NCBI RefSeq assembly: GCF_041929845.1
Contig: NZ_JBHEEH010000005.1
Span: forward strand, 112,182 to 176,181
Direction of reading: 5' to 3'
Origin: Paenochrobactrum pullorum
GTDB lineage: Bacteria; Pseudomonadota; Alphaproteobacteria; Rhizobiales; Rhizobiaceae
DNA length: 64,000 nt
The notes beneath the pieces were generated by a model. The model was not told the DNA's origin and did no database searches. It saw only the letters and a list, made by a program, of their open reading frames with translations. The number at the start of each line of letters is the position of its first letter. The stretch's first letter is position 1. Positions 52,976 through 60,718 of this stretch are shown here, piece by piece. Both the position numbers and the translations under genes were made by a program.

Positions 52976-53719
52976 ATGGCTCATATTTCAGTCAAAGACG
53001 TATCGATTGATATTCCGATTTTTAATGCGGGCAGCCGTTCATTGAAAAATCGTCTGATACAAGCAGCGACAGGCGGGAAAATTTCACAGGATGTGCAAGG
53101 CCGCGTCAGTGTTCGTGTGCTGGACAATATCAGCTTCGAGCTGAAAGACGGAGATCGAGTGGCGCTCCTTGGGCATAATGGTGCAGGCAAAAGCACGATG
53201 CTGCGTCTTCTTAGCGGTGTTTATTATCCGACGGCAGGATCTGCTGTTTTGCAAGGACAGACCGGTTCTTTGATCGATATTTCCCTTGGCATTGATCCGG
53301 AGGCAACGGGACGGCAAAATATCTATATTCGCGGTGCTTTGCTTGGAATAGACAAACAAAAGATGAACCGCCAAATAGATGAAATCATTACCTTTACCGA
53401 ACTTGGTGACTTTATAGACATGCCGCTTCGCACCTATTCCACCGGTATGCATTTGCGACTGGCTTTTGCGGTTTCAACCATTATGCGGCCGGAAATTTTG
53501 CTGATGGATGAGTGGTTGTCTGTCGGCGATGAAGCTTTTCAAAAAAAAGCAGAACACAGACTGAATGAGTTGGTGCAGGCTACCAATATTTTAGTGCTGG
53601 CAACCCATTCACGTAAATTGGTCGAGCGCAGTTGCAACCGTGTATTCTGGCTTGAACACGGCCGATTGAAAATGGATGGCGGGCCGGAAGACATTCTGCC
53701 GCTTTATTTTGGCAGCTAA
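52976..53719 (+). CDS. ABC polysaccharide export ATPase (Wzt/KpsT type)
   Basis: A 247-residue ATPase. Walker A is GHNGAGKS (residues 66-73), signature YSTGMHLRLAFAV, Walker B EILLMDEWLSVGDEAF, H-loop ATHSRK. The layout, with an N-terminal segment before VRVLDNISFEL, matches Wzt/TagH-type polysaccharide ATPases. It lacks the C-terminal glycan-binding domain of some Wzt proteins, so it should not check the chain end. It follows the permease by 10 bp. Confidence 0.9.
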   Translation: MAHISVKDVSIDIPIFNAGSRSLKNRLIQAATGGKISQDVQGRVSVRVLDNISFELKDGDRVALLGHNGAGKSTMLRLLSGVYYPTAGSAVLQGQTGSLIDISLGIDPEATGRQNIYIRGALLGIDKQKMNRQIDEIITFTELGDFIDMPLRTYSTGMHLRLAFAVSTIMRPEILLMDEWLSVGDEAFQKKAEHRLNELVQATNILVLATHSRKLVERSCNRVFWLEHGRLKMDGGPEDILPLYFGS

Positions 53720-54382
53720 ATAAATATCAGATCGTGCATAATGACCAACGACATCCAGATCATATCCACGCACTGATAGATACATCTGCGACTTCAAACA
53801 AACCATAATGCAGATTTAATTGCACGTTGCGCCAAATGCCCGCCGGTCAACAAACGGCATTGCCTGTAAAACCTGCTGATGCATTATTTCAGCAGTCTTG
53901 GAAGCAAGATTCGCTAGAGCATGTCTCCCAAAAGTGGGCACCGGTTTTGGGATAAAGACATGCGTAAAAACAAAACGTTAGAGCGAGCACAGTGGATACG
54001 ATTAAGTGCGACACGCTCTAATGCATAATTGTGCTGCACCATAATAAAAGTGCAGTTCAATAAAAGATTTCTATGAAAGCTTTCAAATGAAAGTTTCCTT
54101 GAAAAATTAATTGTTCGGCAAAGCAATTGCTCCGATAGAACCTTTGGTATCGGTGAAATAAGCTTGCTGTTCGCCAGCTGTTGTGCCTTGACCGTCAATC
54201 AGATCATGCGAGCCGCATGATCGGCACAATCACTTAAAATTGCAGATGTTCATTGAAATTTCCCAGGGTAACAATTCACGTAAACAAGGAAATCATCAAA
54301 ATAACGCAAATATAAAACCTGCCAAACAATCAATACGCTTAAGAAATTAACAGGCCTCTATCCATTTTAAAACATAGACTTT
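53720..54382. other. Intergenic region with repeat copy C, no gene seen
   Basis: This 663-bp stretch between the Wzt-like gene and the response regulator gene holds repeat copy C (53916-54020), a small hairpin CTGCTGA/TCAGCAG near 53875-53897, and a perfect dyad GATCATGC-GAGCC-GCATGATC at 54202-54222. The open frames over it lie across the repeat and have no family likeness. Confidence 0.5.
53916..54020 (+). repeat. Dispersed palindromic intergenic repeat, copy C
   Basis: First hairpin: GCATGTCT (53919-53926) with AGACATGC (53956-53963), with inner pairing CCCAAAA/TTTTGGG. A GCGTAAAAACAAAA linker leads to a second hairpin with AGAGCG and CGCTCT arms ending at 54020. It is the most complete copy and defines the two-hairpin unit shared with copy A (18966-19080) and in part copy B (49641-49700). 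Confidence 0.75.
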
Positions 54383-55036
54383 TTATAGATTTACTATGTT
54401 ATTTTTCATTGCTTCTTTCACAGCCTCAGCCCTTGAATGAACCTTTAGTTTTTTAAAAATATTCTTGATATAATCATTTATCGTATGCTCTGAAAGCTGC
54501 AAAGCTATCGCAATATCGGCATTTTTCTTGCCATCTATTAATTGCACAAGAACATCCAGTTCACGTGGCGATAATTTTTTAGAATTCATACCCAAGGAGG
54601 CTGATTGACGTTTATTTTCAATACGTTTTATCAAGCGCAGCTTAGCTTCAACCTGTGAAATAAAAACACGCAAATCAATCGGTTTGACCAGATATTCGTC
54701 AACGCCTGCACGATATGCTTCCAAAATACGGTCGCGATCTGAGAGGGCCGAGAGAAACAAAAACGGAATAGCACTCAATGGCTCCGAAGATGTACGAACT
54801 TTCTTCAGCAACTCCAATCCGTCCATATGCGGCATAAGAATATCAGAAACAATAAGATCAGGGACGTTAAGGGGATGCTTCTTTAGTAACTCTAATGCTG
54901 CCACCCCATTATCAGCTTCAATAACATCATGTCCGGAACGCATGAGTTCTCGCACCAATTCCTCACGAATATATTTTTCATCTTCTACGCAGAGCACCAA
55001 AGCGCGAGTGGATTCGTCAGTTATCATATTAATCAC
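54383..55036 (-). CDS. Response regulator, receiver plus LuxR-type DNA-binding domain
   Basis: A 217-residue regulator. The receiver domain has acidic VEDE (Glu18, Asp19), phosphoacceptor Asp65 in LIVSDILMP, the Ser/Ala switch FLFLSALSD and Lys in YLVKPID. The C-terminal GerE/LuxR helix-turn-helix is LSPRELDVLVQLIDGKKNADIA with LSEHTINDYIKNIFKKL. GTG 55036, with GGAG 6 nt upstream, overlaps the kinase stop by 8 bp; ATG 55027 is an alternative. It is the output partner of the kinase at 55029-56411. Target genes are unknown. Confidence 0.92.
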   Translation of the reverse strand: MINMITDESTRALVLCVEDEKYIREELVRELMRSGHDVIEADNGVAALELLKKHPLNVPDLIVSDILMPHMDGLELLKKVRTSSEPLSAIPFLFLSALSDRDRILEAYRAGVDEYLVKPIDLRVFISQVEAKLRLIKRIENKRQSASLGMNSKKLSPRELDVLVQLIDGKKNADIAIALQLSEHTINDYIKNIFKKLKVHSRAEAVKEAMKNNIVNL

Positions 55037-56411
55037 ATTCTACTCCGGAGACAGGCAATCTTAGTTCAAACTCTGTAATCCCGCTGCCTGTCGCCACCAA
55101 TTTTAAGTCACCGCCGTGCATTTGAGCGATTTGACGTGAAAAACTTAGGCCCACCCCACTGCCTGAAAGGTGAGCGACATTCGTAGCGCGATAGAAACGA
55201 TCGAAAATCATCTCCGCTTCATGAGCAGGAATACCGACACCATAATCCTTAACTCTGCATATAAATACATTATCCGAGAGCAAGGCTGTAACATCTATAG
55301 CGGTGTTATCCGGAGAATACATGTCAGCATTAGCAAGCAAGTTCACTACAATCTGCTCCAGTAGAGTTTTATCACCATAATAAGGTACTTCGGTAATGTG
55401 GTGATCAAAATGAACCGAACGCAAAGGATAAATATCTTGATGATAAGCAATCGATTGGCCTATTATTTCCAATAAATCAAACTGTTCTGCTTTTAATTTC
55501 ACCCCTTTACCATTAATGACATCACCGCTGATTGTGCTTTCAATAATGCGTGTCAAACGGCTTACAGCTTCACGAATTCTGCCAACGGCTTCTGTTACTG
55601 CTTCACTGGTAATATCTTCCGGGTGCCTTATAAAACGTTGTGCAATCAAATCGATAATGGCAACCGGCGTTTTAAATTGGTGCGAAACAGTAGTTAAAAA
55701 CCCTTTATAAATTTCATTGGCTTTTTTTTCATTCTTCAGCGCCACTTTTAATGCTTGAGTACGCTGATCAACGATTGCTTCCAACTCTTCCTGATAATGT
55801 CTTAATTCAGTATTCGCACGATTGGCTGATTTTATATTCATAATGAGCAAATAGGATAAAACAGCACCGGCGGTCATCAGACCAAGTACAGCTACCATGG
55901 TCAGATAAATGATGTTCAGCTGGCGATCACGCGCATCCCCTCCGGCATCGCGTTCATGAATCATGGAAAGATTGGCGATACGACCAAAATCATTGAACAC
56001 CGGCAGTATATCCCGGTAAATTGATAAAATTTCTGCCTGCTCGAGATGTTCTTCAATCTCATAGCGCTCTTCAATCTGCTTCATTGTTGCGATGATATTT
56101 TCAAGCTGCTTTGCCGCACCAATATTTTGAAAATATTCAAGTTGGGGGCCGATGCTTAAAAGATTGATGCGGCTTTTCAATATTTCGAAACGCAGCTCAA
56201 TCAGCTCTTCATTATCGCCGTCCAACAAAAGTGCATCACTAAAACGCCGACTCTCGCGGTCTGCTTGATTAACGGCCCAGAGCATATTTTCGCCGACAAA
56301 ACTTTCAAGCGAACGTTCAACCTTCAATAGCTGATAAAAAGCGTAAGCCAGCATGAGGCAAAACCCCAGCATGGCGATACCTGCCACAAAATAAACACGG
56401 GTAATTTTCAT
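55029..56411 (-). CDS. Sensor histidine kinase
   Basis: A 460-residue membrane kinase: membrane segment 1 at about residues 7-28, a helical periplasmic sensor of some 135 residues, segment 2 at about 168-191, a coiled coil, then HisKA with His244 in LTTVSHQFKTPVA and HATPase boxes NLLANADMYSP (N), DYGVGIP (G1), FDRFYR (F) and GSGVGLSF (G2). It phosphorylates the response regulator just downstream. Its ATG overlaps the stop of the molybdopterin-fold gene (ATGA), so all three are made together, which suggests that the periplasmic protein feeds a signal to this sensor. Confidence 0.93.
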   Translation of the reverse strand: MKITRVYFVAGIAMLGFCLMLAYAFYQLLKVERSLESFVGENMLWAVNQADRESRRFSDALLLDGDNEELIELRFEILKSRINLLSIGPQLEYFQNIGAAKQLENIIATMKQIEERYEIEEHLEQAEILSIYRDILPVFNDFGRIANLSMIHERDAGGDARDRQLNIIYLTMVAVLGLMTAGAVLSYLLIMNIKSANRANTELRHYQEELEAIVDQRTQALKVALKNEKKANEIYKGFLTTVSHQFKTPVAIIDLIAQRFIRHPEDITSEAVTEAVGRIREAVSRLTRIIESTISGDVINGKGVKLKAEQFDLLEIIGQSIAYHQDIYPLRSVHFDHHITEVPYYGDKTLLEQIVVNLLANADMYSPDNTAIDVTALLSDNVFICRVKDYGVGIPAHEAEMIFDRFYRATNVAHLSGSGVGLSFSRQIAQMHGGDLKLVATGSGITEFELRLPVSGVECD

Positions 56412-56941
56412 TCAACCAGCAATTCAGAGAGTTGCCATGCCCATCGATGATCAAACCGAGAATCCTGCAGTTCAGGTTTCTCATCACGCGGATACACGAT
56501 CCAGAATGGACCAAATTGCGTAACAGGCATGGGTTCGCCATTCATTTTATCTGCCACAAGGACATTAAAATCATAAGCATCCTGACCGGGGATTTCGACT
56601 TCATAATCATTTAGTGCCCGTGCTTTAATCACTATTTGGCCGGCTTTTTCTTCCTTAATACCTATAGTTTGAAGCAATGATTTCAAAGGTACCCCTGAAA
56701 ACTCCTGTAAACCTTCTGTCCATGCTGTGTGGGTTTTAATCGTCTCACGAGACAGTTTCGTTTGCCCTGCAACCAATTGATATTCAGAACCGGACGCCGT
56801 TTTAACGATCAGCGTTGATAGGTTGGCTGCCCGAGCAGATACTGTGAAATTCATCACCAAGATCTGGCTGATATTCAAACCACCACCGAGAATGCTCAAG
56901 CTTAAAAAAGCAGAACATATAAAACGGCAGTTCTTTCTCAT
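56408..56941 (-). CDS. Exported molybdopterin-binding-fold (SUOX-like) protein
   Basis: A 177-residue exported protein: signal peptide to about residue 38 (VSARA), then a short oxidoreductase molybdopterin-binding-like domain (FSGVPLKSLLQTIGI, VIKARALNDYEVEIPGQDA, KMNGEPMPVTQFGPFWIVYP). Full sulfite-oxidase-family enzymes are much longer and use a Cys to bind molybdenum; no Cys is present in the mature chain here, so catalysis is unlikely. Genes of this sort are found beside histidine kinases. Here it overlaps the kinase gene by 4 bp, so a ligand-binding accessory or sensor role is the best reading. AGGGGAGA lies before the ATG. Confidence 0.75.
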   Translation of the reverse strand: MRKNCRFICSAFLSLSILGGGLNISQILVMNFTVSARAANLSTLIVKTASGSEYQLVAGQTKLSRETIKTHTAWTEGLQEFSGVPLKSLLQTIGIKEEKAGQIVIKARALNDYEVEIPGQDAYDFNVLVADKMNGEPMPVTQFGPFWIVYPRDEKPELQDSRFDHRWAWQLSELLVE

Positions 56942-57092
56942 GGTCCAGTCTCCCCTTAAAAATTAAGTAAAAACCGTATCAACATAGAGATTTTATTCAT
57001 AGAGAAAAGCCAAAAACAAGTGCGGAATGCCGAACTTATCTGTGTATGCTTTGCTTTCCATCGTTATTGCTGCCGTCAATATTAAAGCAAAC

Positions 57093-57933
57093 GTCGTTGA
57101 TAAAATTGCCTTGGCTTACGGGTGCGTGGCGGAAAACGCGCTGTCATTGACAAGGCGGTAGCGGAAGCTGCCCATATTTTAGGCTTAAGCGAATATCTGG
57201 CTCGTAAACCAGCCGATTTATCTGGTGGCCAGCGCCAACGTGTGGCCATGGGACGAGCGATTGTACGCCGCCCAAAATCTTCCTCTTTGATGAACCACTT
57301 TCCAATCTGGATGCCAAATTACGCACCCATATGCGGACAGAAATAAAACATCTGCATCAACGTATGCAGTCCACCAGCATATATGTGACCCATGATCAGG
57401 TCGAAGCGATGACGCTTGCTGATCGCATTGTTATTATGAATGAAGGGCGTATCGAACAGGTCGACGCACCGATGGATGTATTTTTGGAGCCTGCAAATAC
57501 CTTTGTTGCCAGTTTTATTGGTTCACCTCCAATGAACCTTCTTGACGGCATCATTGAAAACCGGAATGGGCAAACCAAAGTCCGCATTACCGGGCTAACA
57601 GATCTATGCATTAGCATTCCGGATGTTTTTACAAGCAATGCCCATGAAGGCCAGCCGGTTAAACTGGGTTTGCGTCCGGAAATTATGTGTGTCGAGCCGG
57701 GCGCTAAGCGCGAAATACTTGACTGTCAAATAGACCTCGTCGAACCATTAGGGGCCGAGGCTTTATTACATGGGAAAATAAACGGCCAAGCGTTTATTGC
57801 CAAAGCAGATACGCTTTATGGCGATCCCGATTTAAAAGGCATTACACAAATTGCAGTCGATGTGCCCCGCATTCATGTTTTCGATGCCGCGACCGGACAC
57901 ACTCTAAAAAACAGAAACAGGCTGCCATCATGA
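57093..57933 (+). pseudogene. Truncated, frameshifted sugar ABC ATPase (UgpC/MalK-like)
   Basis: The N-terminal third, including Walker A, is missing. Recognisable sequence begins about VVDKIAL (57093) and, after a frame change near 57113, continues LRVRGGKRAVIDKAV. The signature LSGGQRQRVAMGRA is intact, but one base is lost in the A-run near 57270, so that the Walker B FLFDEPLSNLDAKLR is read in another frame. From 57331 the frame is open to TGA 57931: THDQVEAMTLADRIVIMN and the MalK-type TOBE domain with LGLRPEIMCVEPG. The stop overlaps the ATG of a permease remnant. Formerly part of a glycerol-3-phosphate/sugar-type importer; now dead. Confidence 0.8.
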
Positions 57934-58003
57934 AACCGGATTTTCAAGAACGTCTGAAAGATATTGATCACGATATCCGCCGCGACTGGCAGCTTTATTT
58001 ATT
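57930..58003 (+). pseudogene. Sugar ABC permease gene, 5' stub cut by IS6
   Basis: ATG 57930 overlaps the ATPase stop (ATGA). The frame reads MKPDFQERLKDIDHDIRRDW then QLYLLL, which looks like the cytoplasmic tail and first membrane segment of a UgpA/MalF-type permease, and stops at the IS6 boundary near 58004. The rest of the transporter operon is not in the window. Confidence 0.6.
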
Positions 58004-58788
58004 GCTTTGACACAGTTATCCTGCGAGTTCCGCAAACTGCTCGAATGGCGATTTTGCTCCCATTCCAAACTGTCCCTTATGGATCATATGCGCTGTTTCA
58101 ATTCCATCCATTGTTGCTGATGCCGTGGCAAAGGATTGAAAGTCCCGCATCGGATTGATGATTTTTTTGATGAAACGATGATCCTGCTCAATGATGTTAT
58201 TGAGATATTTGACCTGCAGGATATCAATGAAAGGGTAAAACCCGACAAGCCAAAACAGAATATTCATATTCCGCAATCCGGCGTAATTAGCGCCGCTCTT
58301 ATCAATCACAACCTTGTCCGGAATACCGTTGGTTTCAATGGTTCTTTTAAAGAAAGCGGTGGCGGCAGCCGCGTCACGTCGCTCAGACAGCATGAAATCA
58401 AGGGTTTTGCCAAATTTATCAATGGCGCGATATTGATAAAGCCACCGTCCTTTCACTCTCACATAGGTCTCATCAACACGCCAGAACTGGCTGGTCGACG
58501 CTTTACGTTGGCGCGCTCGCGCTGCGATAAGAGATGAATATTTAACAACCCACCGATTGAGGGTAGTGTGATTAACATCAATGCCACGCTCCAATAGGAT
58601 CTCTTGTAGATCTCAATATGAAACCGCATAGCGCACATAGAAAAACACAGCGTGCAGAATAACAGATTTGGGGTATTGGCTGCCTTTGAAGCTGATCGTC
58701 ATAAACCTGAAATCCACAATGTTTCGATCCAAAAACAATAGACTAATAATTTGAAAACCAGAATACCTCAAATCTTTGCAACGGAGCC
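58004..58788 (-). mobile_element. IS6-family insertion sequence, inactivated
   Basis: About 785 bp, right for IS6. The 5' end is GGCTCCGTTGCAAAG on the minus strand (58774-58788); the other end, GCTTTGACACAG (58004-58015), is a poor match, so the termini have diverged. No 8-bp target duplication is seen: one side is a permease stub, the other a winged-helix gene fragment, so insertion was followed by deletion or recombination. Confidence 0.8.
58016..58702 (-). pseudogene. IS6-family transposase with premature stop
   Basis: The frame opens at ATG 58702 (SFKGSQYPKSVILHAVFFYV) and meets TGA at codon 30 (58615-58613), where relatives have the Arg of the SYRDL motif; CGA to TGA is one C-to-T change. 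The rest of the frame is intact: DLQEILLERGIDVNHTTLNRW, and DDE residues in RVDETYVRV, VVIDKSGANY and IIEQDHRFIKK. It cannot transpose on its own unless the stop is read through. Confidence 0.85.
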
Positions 58789-58810
58789 CGTTCAAACCGG
58801 CAGTTTTACC

Positions 58811-59065
58811 TTACCACACCATGCCGAATTCTCTCGCTTTCCGAATTGCAAGGCGCACGGTTGTTTCGCTCACACCGGCCGCCTCACCAAGTTGTTGATA
58901 CGTGCACACAAGACCTTTGCGCCTTGCATAGAAAATGCTGGTAAGCGCGGCACGTTGGCCCTCTGTAAAAAGATGCACATATTTCCAAGGGATTACGCCG
59001 CGGTTTCCCATGAAACGTTTCCGTCTGACCTTTTCACTCGCTGCTTTTATAATGACCAGTCTCAC
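58811..59065 (-). CDS. Winged-helix/helix-turn-helix protein, probably a fragment
   Basis: An 84-residue frame from GTG 59065. GNRGVIPWKYVHLFTEGQRA and CTYQQLGEAAGVSETTVRLA are followed by IRKAREFGMVW and a stop, 23 bp from the IS6 end. The second part is a clear helix-turn-helix as in replication or phage-type regulators; I do not recognise the family. The closeness to the IS edge and the short length suggest the C-terminal part was lost. Confidence 0.4.
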   Translation of the reverse strand: MRLVIIKAASEKVRRKRFMGNRGVIPWKYVHLFTEGQRAALTSIFYARRKGLVCTYQQLGEAAGVSETTVRLAIRKAREFGMVW

Positions 59066-59223
59066 TCATTGTCCGCGTGGAATATTTAACGTCGTTGTTG
59101 ATATTCTACGGGGAGAAATGCCCTGTTTCACTGCCAATTTATTAGTATCCGCTTGTTGTCGCGGCACTAAAATACGGGGTCTGAGTAGCAACAGAACAGA
59201 AAACCTACATAAGGAATTCAAAC

Positions 59224-59238
59224 CTTTGCAACGGAACC
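59224..59238 (-). repeat. Solitary IS6-type terminal repeat
   Basis: CTTTGCAACGGAACC differs by one base from the IS6 end at 58774-58788, and preceding bases are also alike (GAAAACC 25-30 bp inside each). No transposase is attached, so it is a leftover end. Confidence 0.5.
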
Positions 59239-59314
59239 AAAAATATCACGTTTGCCTTCAGTGAATACTTGTGACGGCTTGGGTACCTTTGTTGGTTGAC
59301 CCGTTATGGTCCAT

Positions 59315-60262
59315 CTAATCACTTCGATTTACTAAGTGAGCTGATCTTACAAAAAACAGTATCCCCTTAAGTCGCAAAATGATTGCAAAAGAGATCACCA
59401 GAATACCAGCAATCTTGGATATCGTGATAGATTCTCCGAAAGCGAGGGCACCGAATAATATACCCGTTACAGGAGTGAGTAAAAAGAAAGAGCTCGCCGC
59501 GTTAGCCGACATAGCACTAAGCACTCGAAACCAGAGAAACATCCCCAATATGGAACCAATGATAGCAAGGAAAGCGAGTTGCGGTGTAATTCCAATAATA
59601 ACATCTAAAGAAGGGGCTGCTGTCGGTTCGAATACCAAAGCCGCAATGGTTGCAGCGACACTGCCTGCGATGAATTGTAGTGCGTAGAATGGGATAAAAG
59701 TAAAGTGTGTGATCACCGGCTTGACCAGTACGTTTCCGGTCGCCAGAGCCAAGACCGAAGCTAGTAGGAGCACTATCGCCAAAGCATCATAATGTCGGCC
59801 TGCTCCGCCGGCTAGAAAACCGAAGTCGAGTGAGATCATCACTCCAACGATACTAAGCATGAATGCTATAATGCCACTTGTTCCGATCCGCTCGTTCAAT
59901 AACAGATAAGAAAGCGGTAGTGTCACGAGCGGAAGCGAGGATACCACAATATTAATAATTGAGCTCGGCAGATGTACAAGTGCCCAGTAGCTTGCACTGA
60001 GATATACAGCCTGCGAAAGAACCCCACTGGCGATAACTCGTAAGAGATTAGAAAAGGATATATTGCCATACAGGAAGCGTATGATGGGAACACCTTGGAG
60101 CAACAAAAGAATCCCGCCTGCTATTTGTAGGCGGAATGCGGCCAACCAGAGCGGCGCGATACTAGTGAGTGCTGACTTGGTAAAAACGAATGATAGGCTC
60201 CAAATAGTAGCAAATGCTAGCCCCGCCATGACGGCACCCCAAGCGAAACGACGCGATTTCAT
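59315..60262 (-). CDS. EamA/DMT-family exporter of the FlK-like operon
   Basis: A 315-residue protein with ten membrane segments in two EamA repeats (TIWSLSFVFTKSALTSIAPL at the start; GSILGMFLWFRVLSAMSANA and LTPVTGILFGALAFGESITI in the second). Family members export amino acids and other small metabolites. Its ATG overlaps the stop of the FlK-like thioesterase gene (ATGA at 60259-60262), so the two are translationally coupled. An export step for the acid released by the thioesterase is inferred. No terminator was recognised after it. Confidence 0.88.
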   Translation of the reverse strand: MKSRRFAWGAVMAGLAFATIWSLSFVFTKSALTSIAPLWLAAFRLQIAGGILLLLQGVPIIRFLYGNISFSNLLRVIASGVLSQAVYLSASYWALVHLPSSIINIVVSSLPLVTLPLSYLLLNERIGTSGIIAFMLSIVGVMISLDFGFLAGGAGRHYDALAIVLLLASVLALATGNVLVKPVITHFTFIPFYALQFIAGSVAATIAALVFEPTAAPSLDVIIGITPQLAFLAIIGSILGMFLWFRVLSAMSANAASSFFLLTPVTGILFGALAFGESITISKIAGILVISFAIILRLKGILFFVRSAHLVNRSD

Positions 60263-60702
60263 GCCGTAGACTTAGCCATCATAGCGGCTTTTTTTAGTTC
60301 GACCCGTGTAGCAAAGCGTTCAATGTCAATGACATGCCGCCCGTGTGTCCCTTGAGCTATCAGCTCATGCTCGTCATGTGCCATGACTTTCCATAACACG
60401 TTGTTGTTATTACGAATCTCATCGCATACGGCGTTAACGATTACGCGCATCCCGGGTGGAGTGGGAGCGCAGTGGGTTGTGCATATATATGTGCCAAGGC
60501 TACCCTCGCCAGGCTCAAGATGTGGTCGTAATGCTTCAATACAGCACCATTCAAGAAGGCCAACCATGAATCCAGTGGCAAATACCTCTGGCATTATTTG
60601 ATATTCTGCGGATTCAGGGTAAAGATGGGGTACTGTCTTATTTGCGGCAACCGTGTACTCGAAGGAGAAGGTATCACCAACTTTAAGGGTGGAGTGCATC
60701 AT
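60259..60702 (-). CDS. FlK-like (fluoroacetyl-CoA thioesterase-like) hotdog thioesterase
   Basis: A 147-residue single hotdog domain that matches, from recalled sequence, Streptomyces cattleya FlK over nearly its whole length: HLYPES, MPEVFATGFMVGLLEW, LEPGEGSLGT and THCAPTPPG. The FlK catalytic set is kept: Thr43, Glu51 and His77 (FlK Thr42, Glu50, His76), with Gly70 (Gly69) and Arg122 (Arg120) of the acyl pocket. The gating Phe36 of FlK is Met37 here and Phe33 is Tyr34, so the pocket differs. FlK protects by hydrolysing fluoroacetyl-CoA about a million times better than acetyl-CoA. ATG 60702 has AAGGA 5 nt upstream; an adjacent ATG at 60699 would give FlK numbering. The upstream frame to 60792 overlaps the acyl-CoA dehydrogenase gene and is rejected. 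The substrate here is unknown. Confidence 0.85.
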   Translation of the reverse strand: MMHSTLKVGDTFSFEYTVAANKTVPHLYPESAEYQIMPEVFATGFMVGLLEWCCIEALRPHLEPGEGSLGTYICTTHCAPTPPGMRVIVNAVCDEIRNNNNVLWKVMAHDEHELIAQGTHGRHVIDIERFATRVELKKAAMMAKSTA

Positions 60703-60718
60703 ATCATTCCTTGCAAGT

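Noticed and set aside
53914..54198. 94-codon minus-strand frame
   Set aside because: It covers the dispersed palindromic repeat copy C and has no family sequence.
57122..57346. Apparent 74-codon gene with an ABC signature
   Set aside because: Only a middle piece of the frameshifted UgpC-like pseudogene; GTG 57122 is not a real start.
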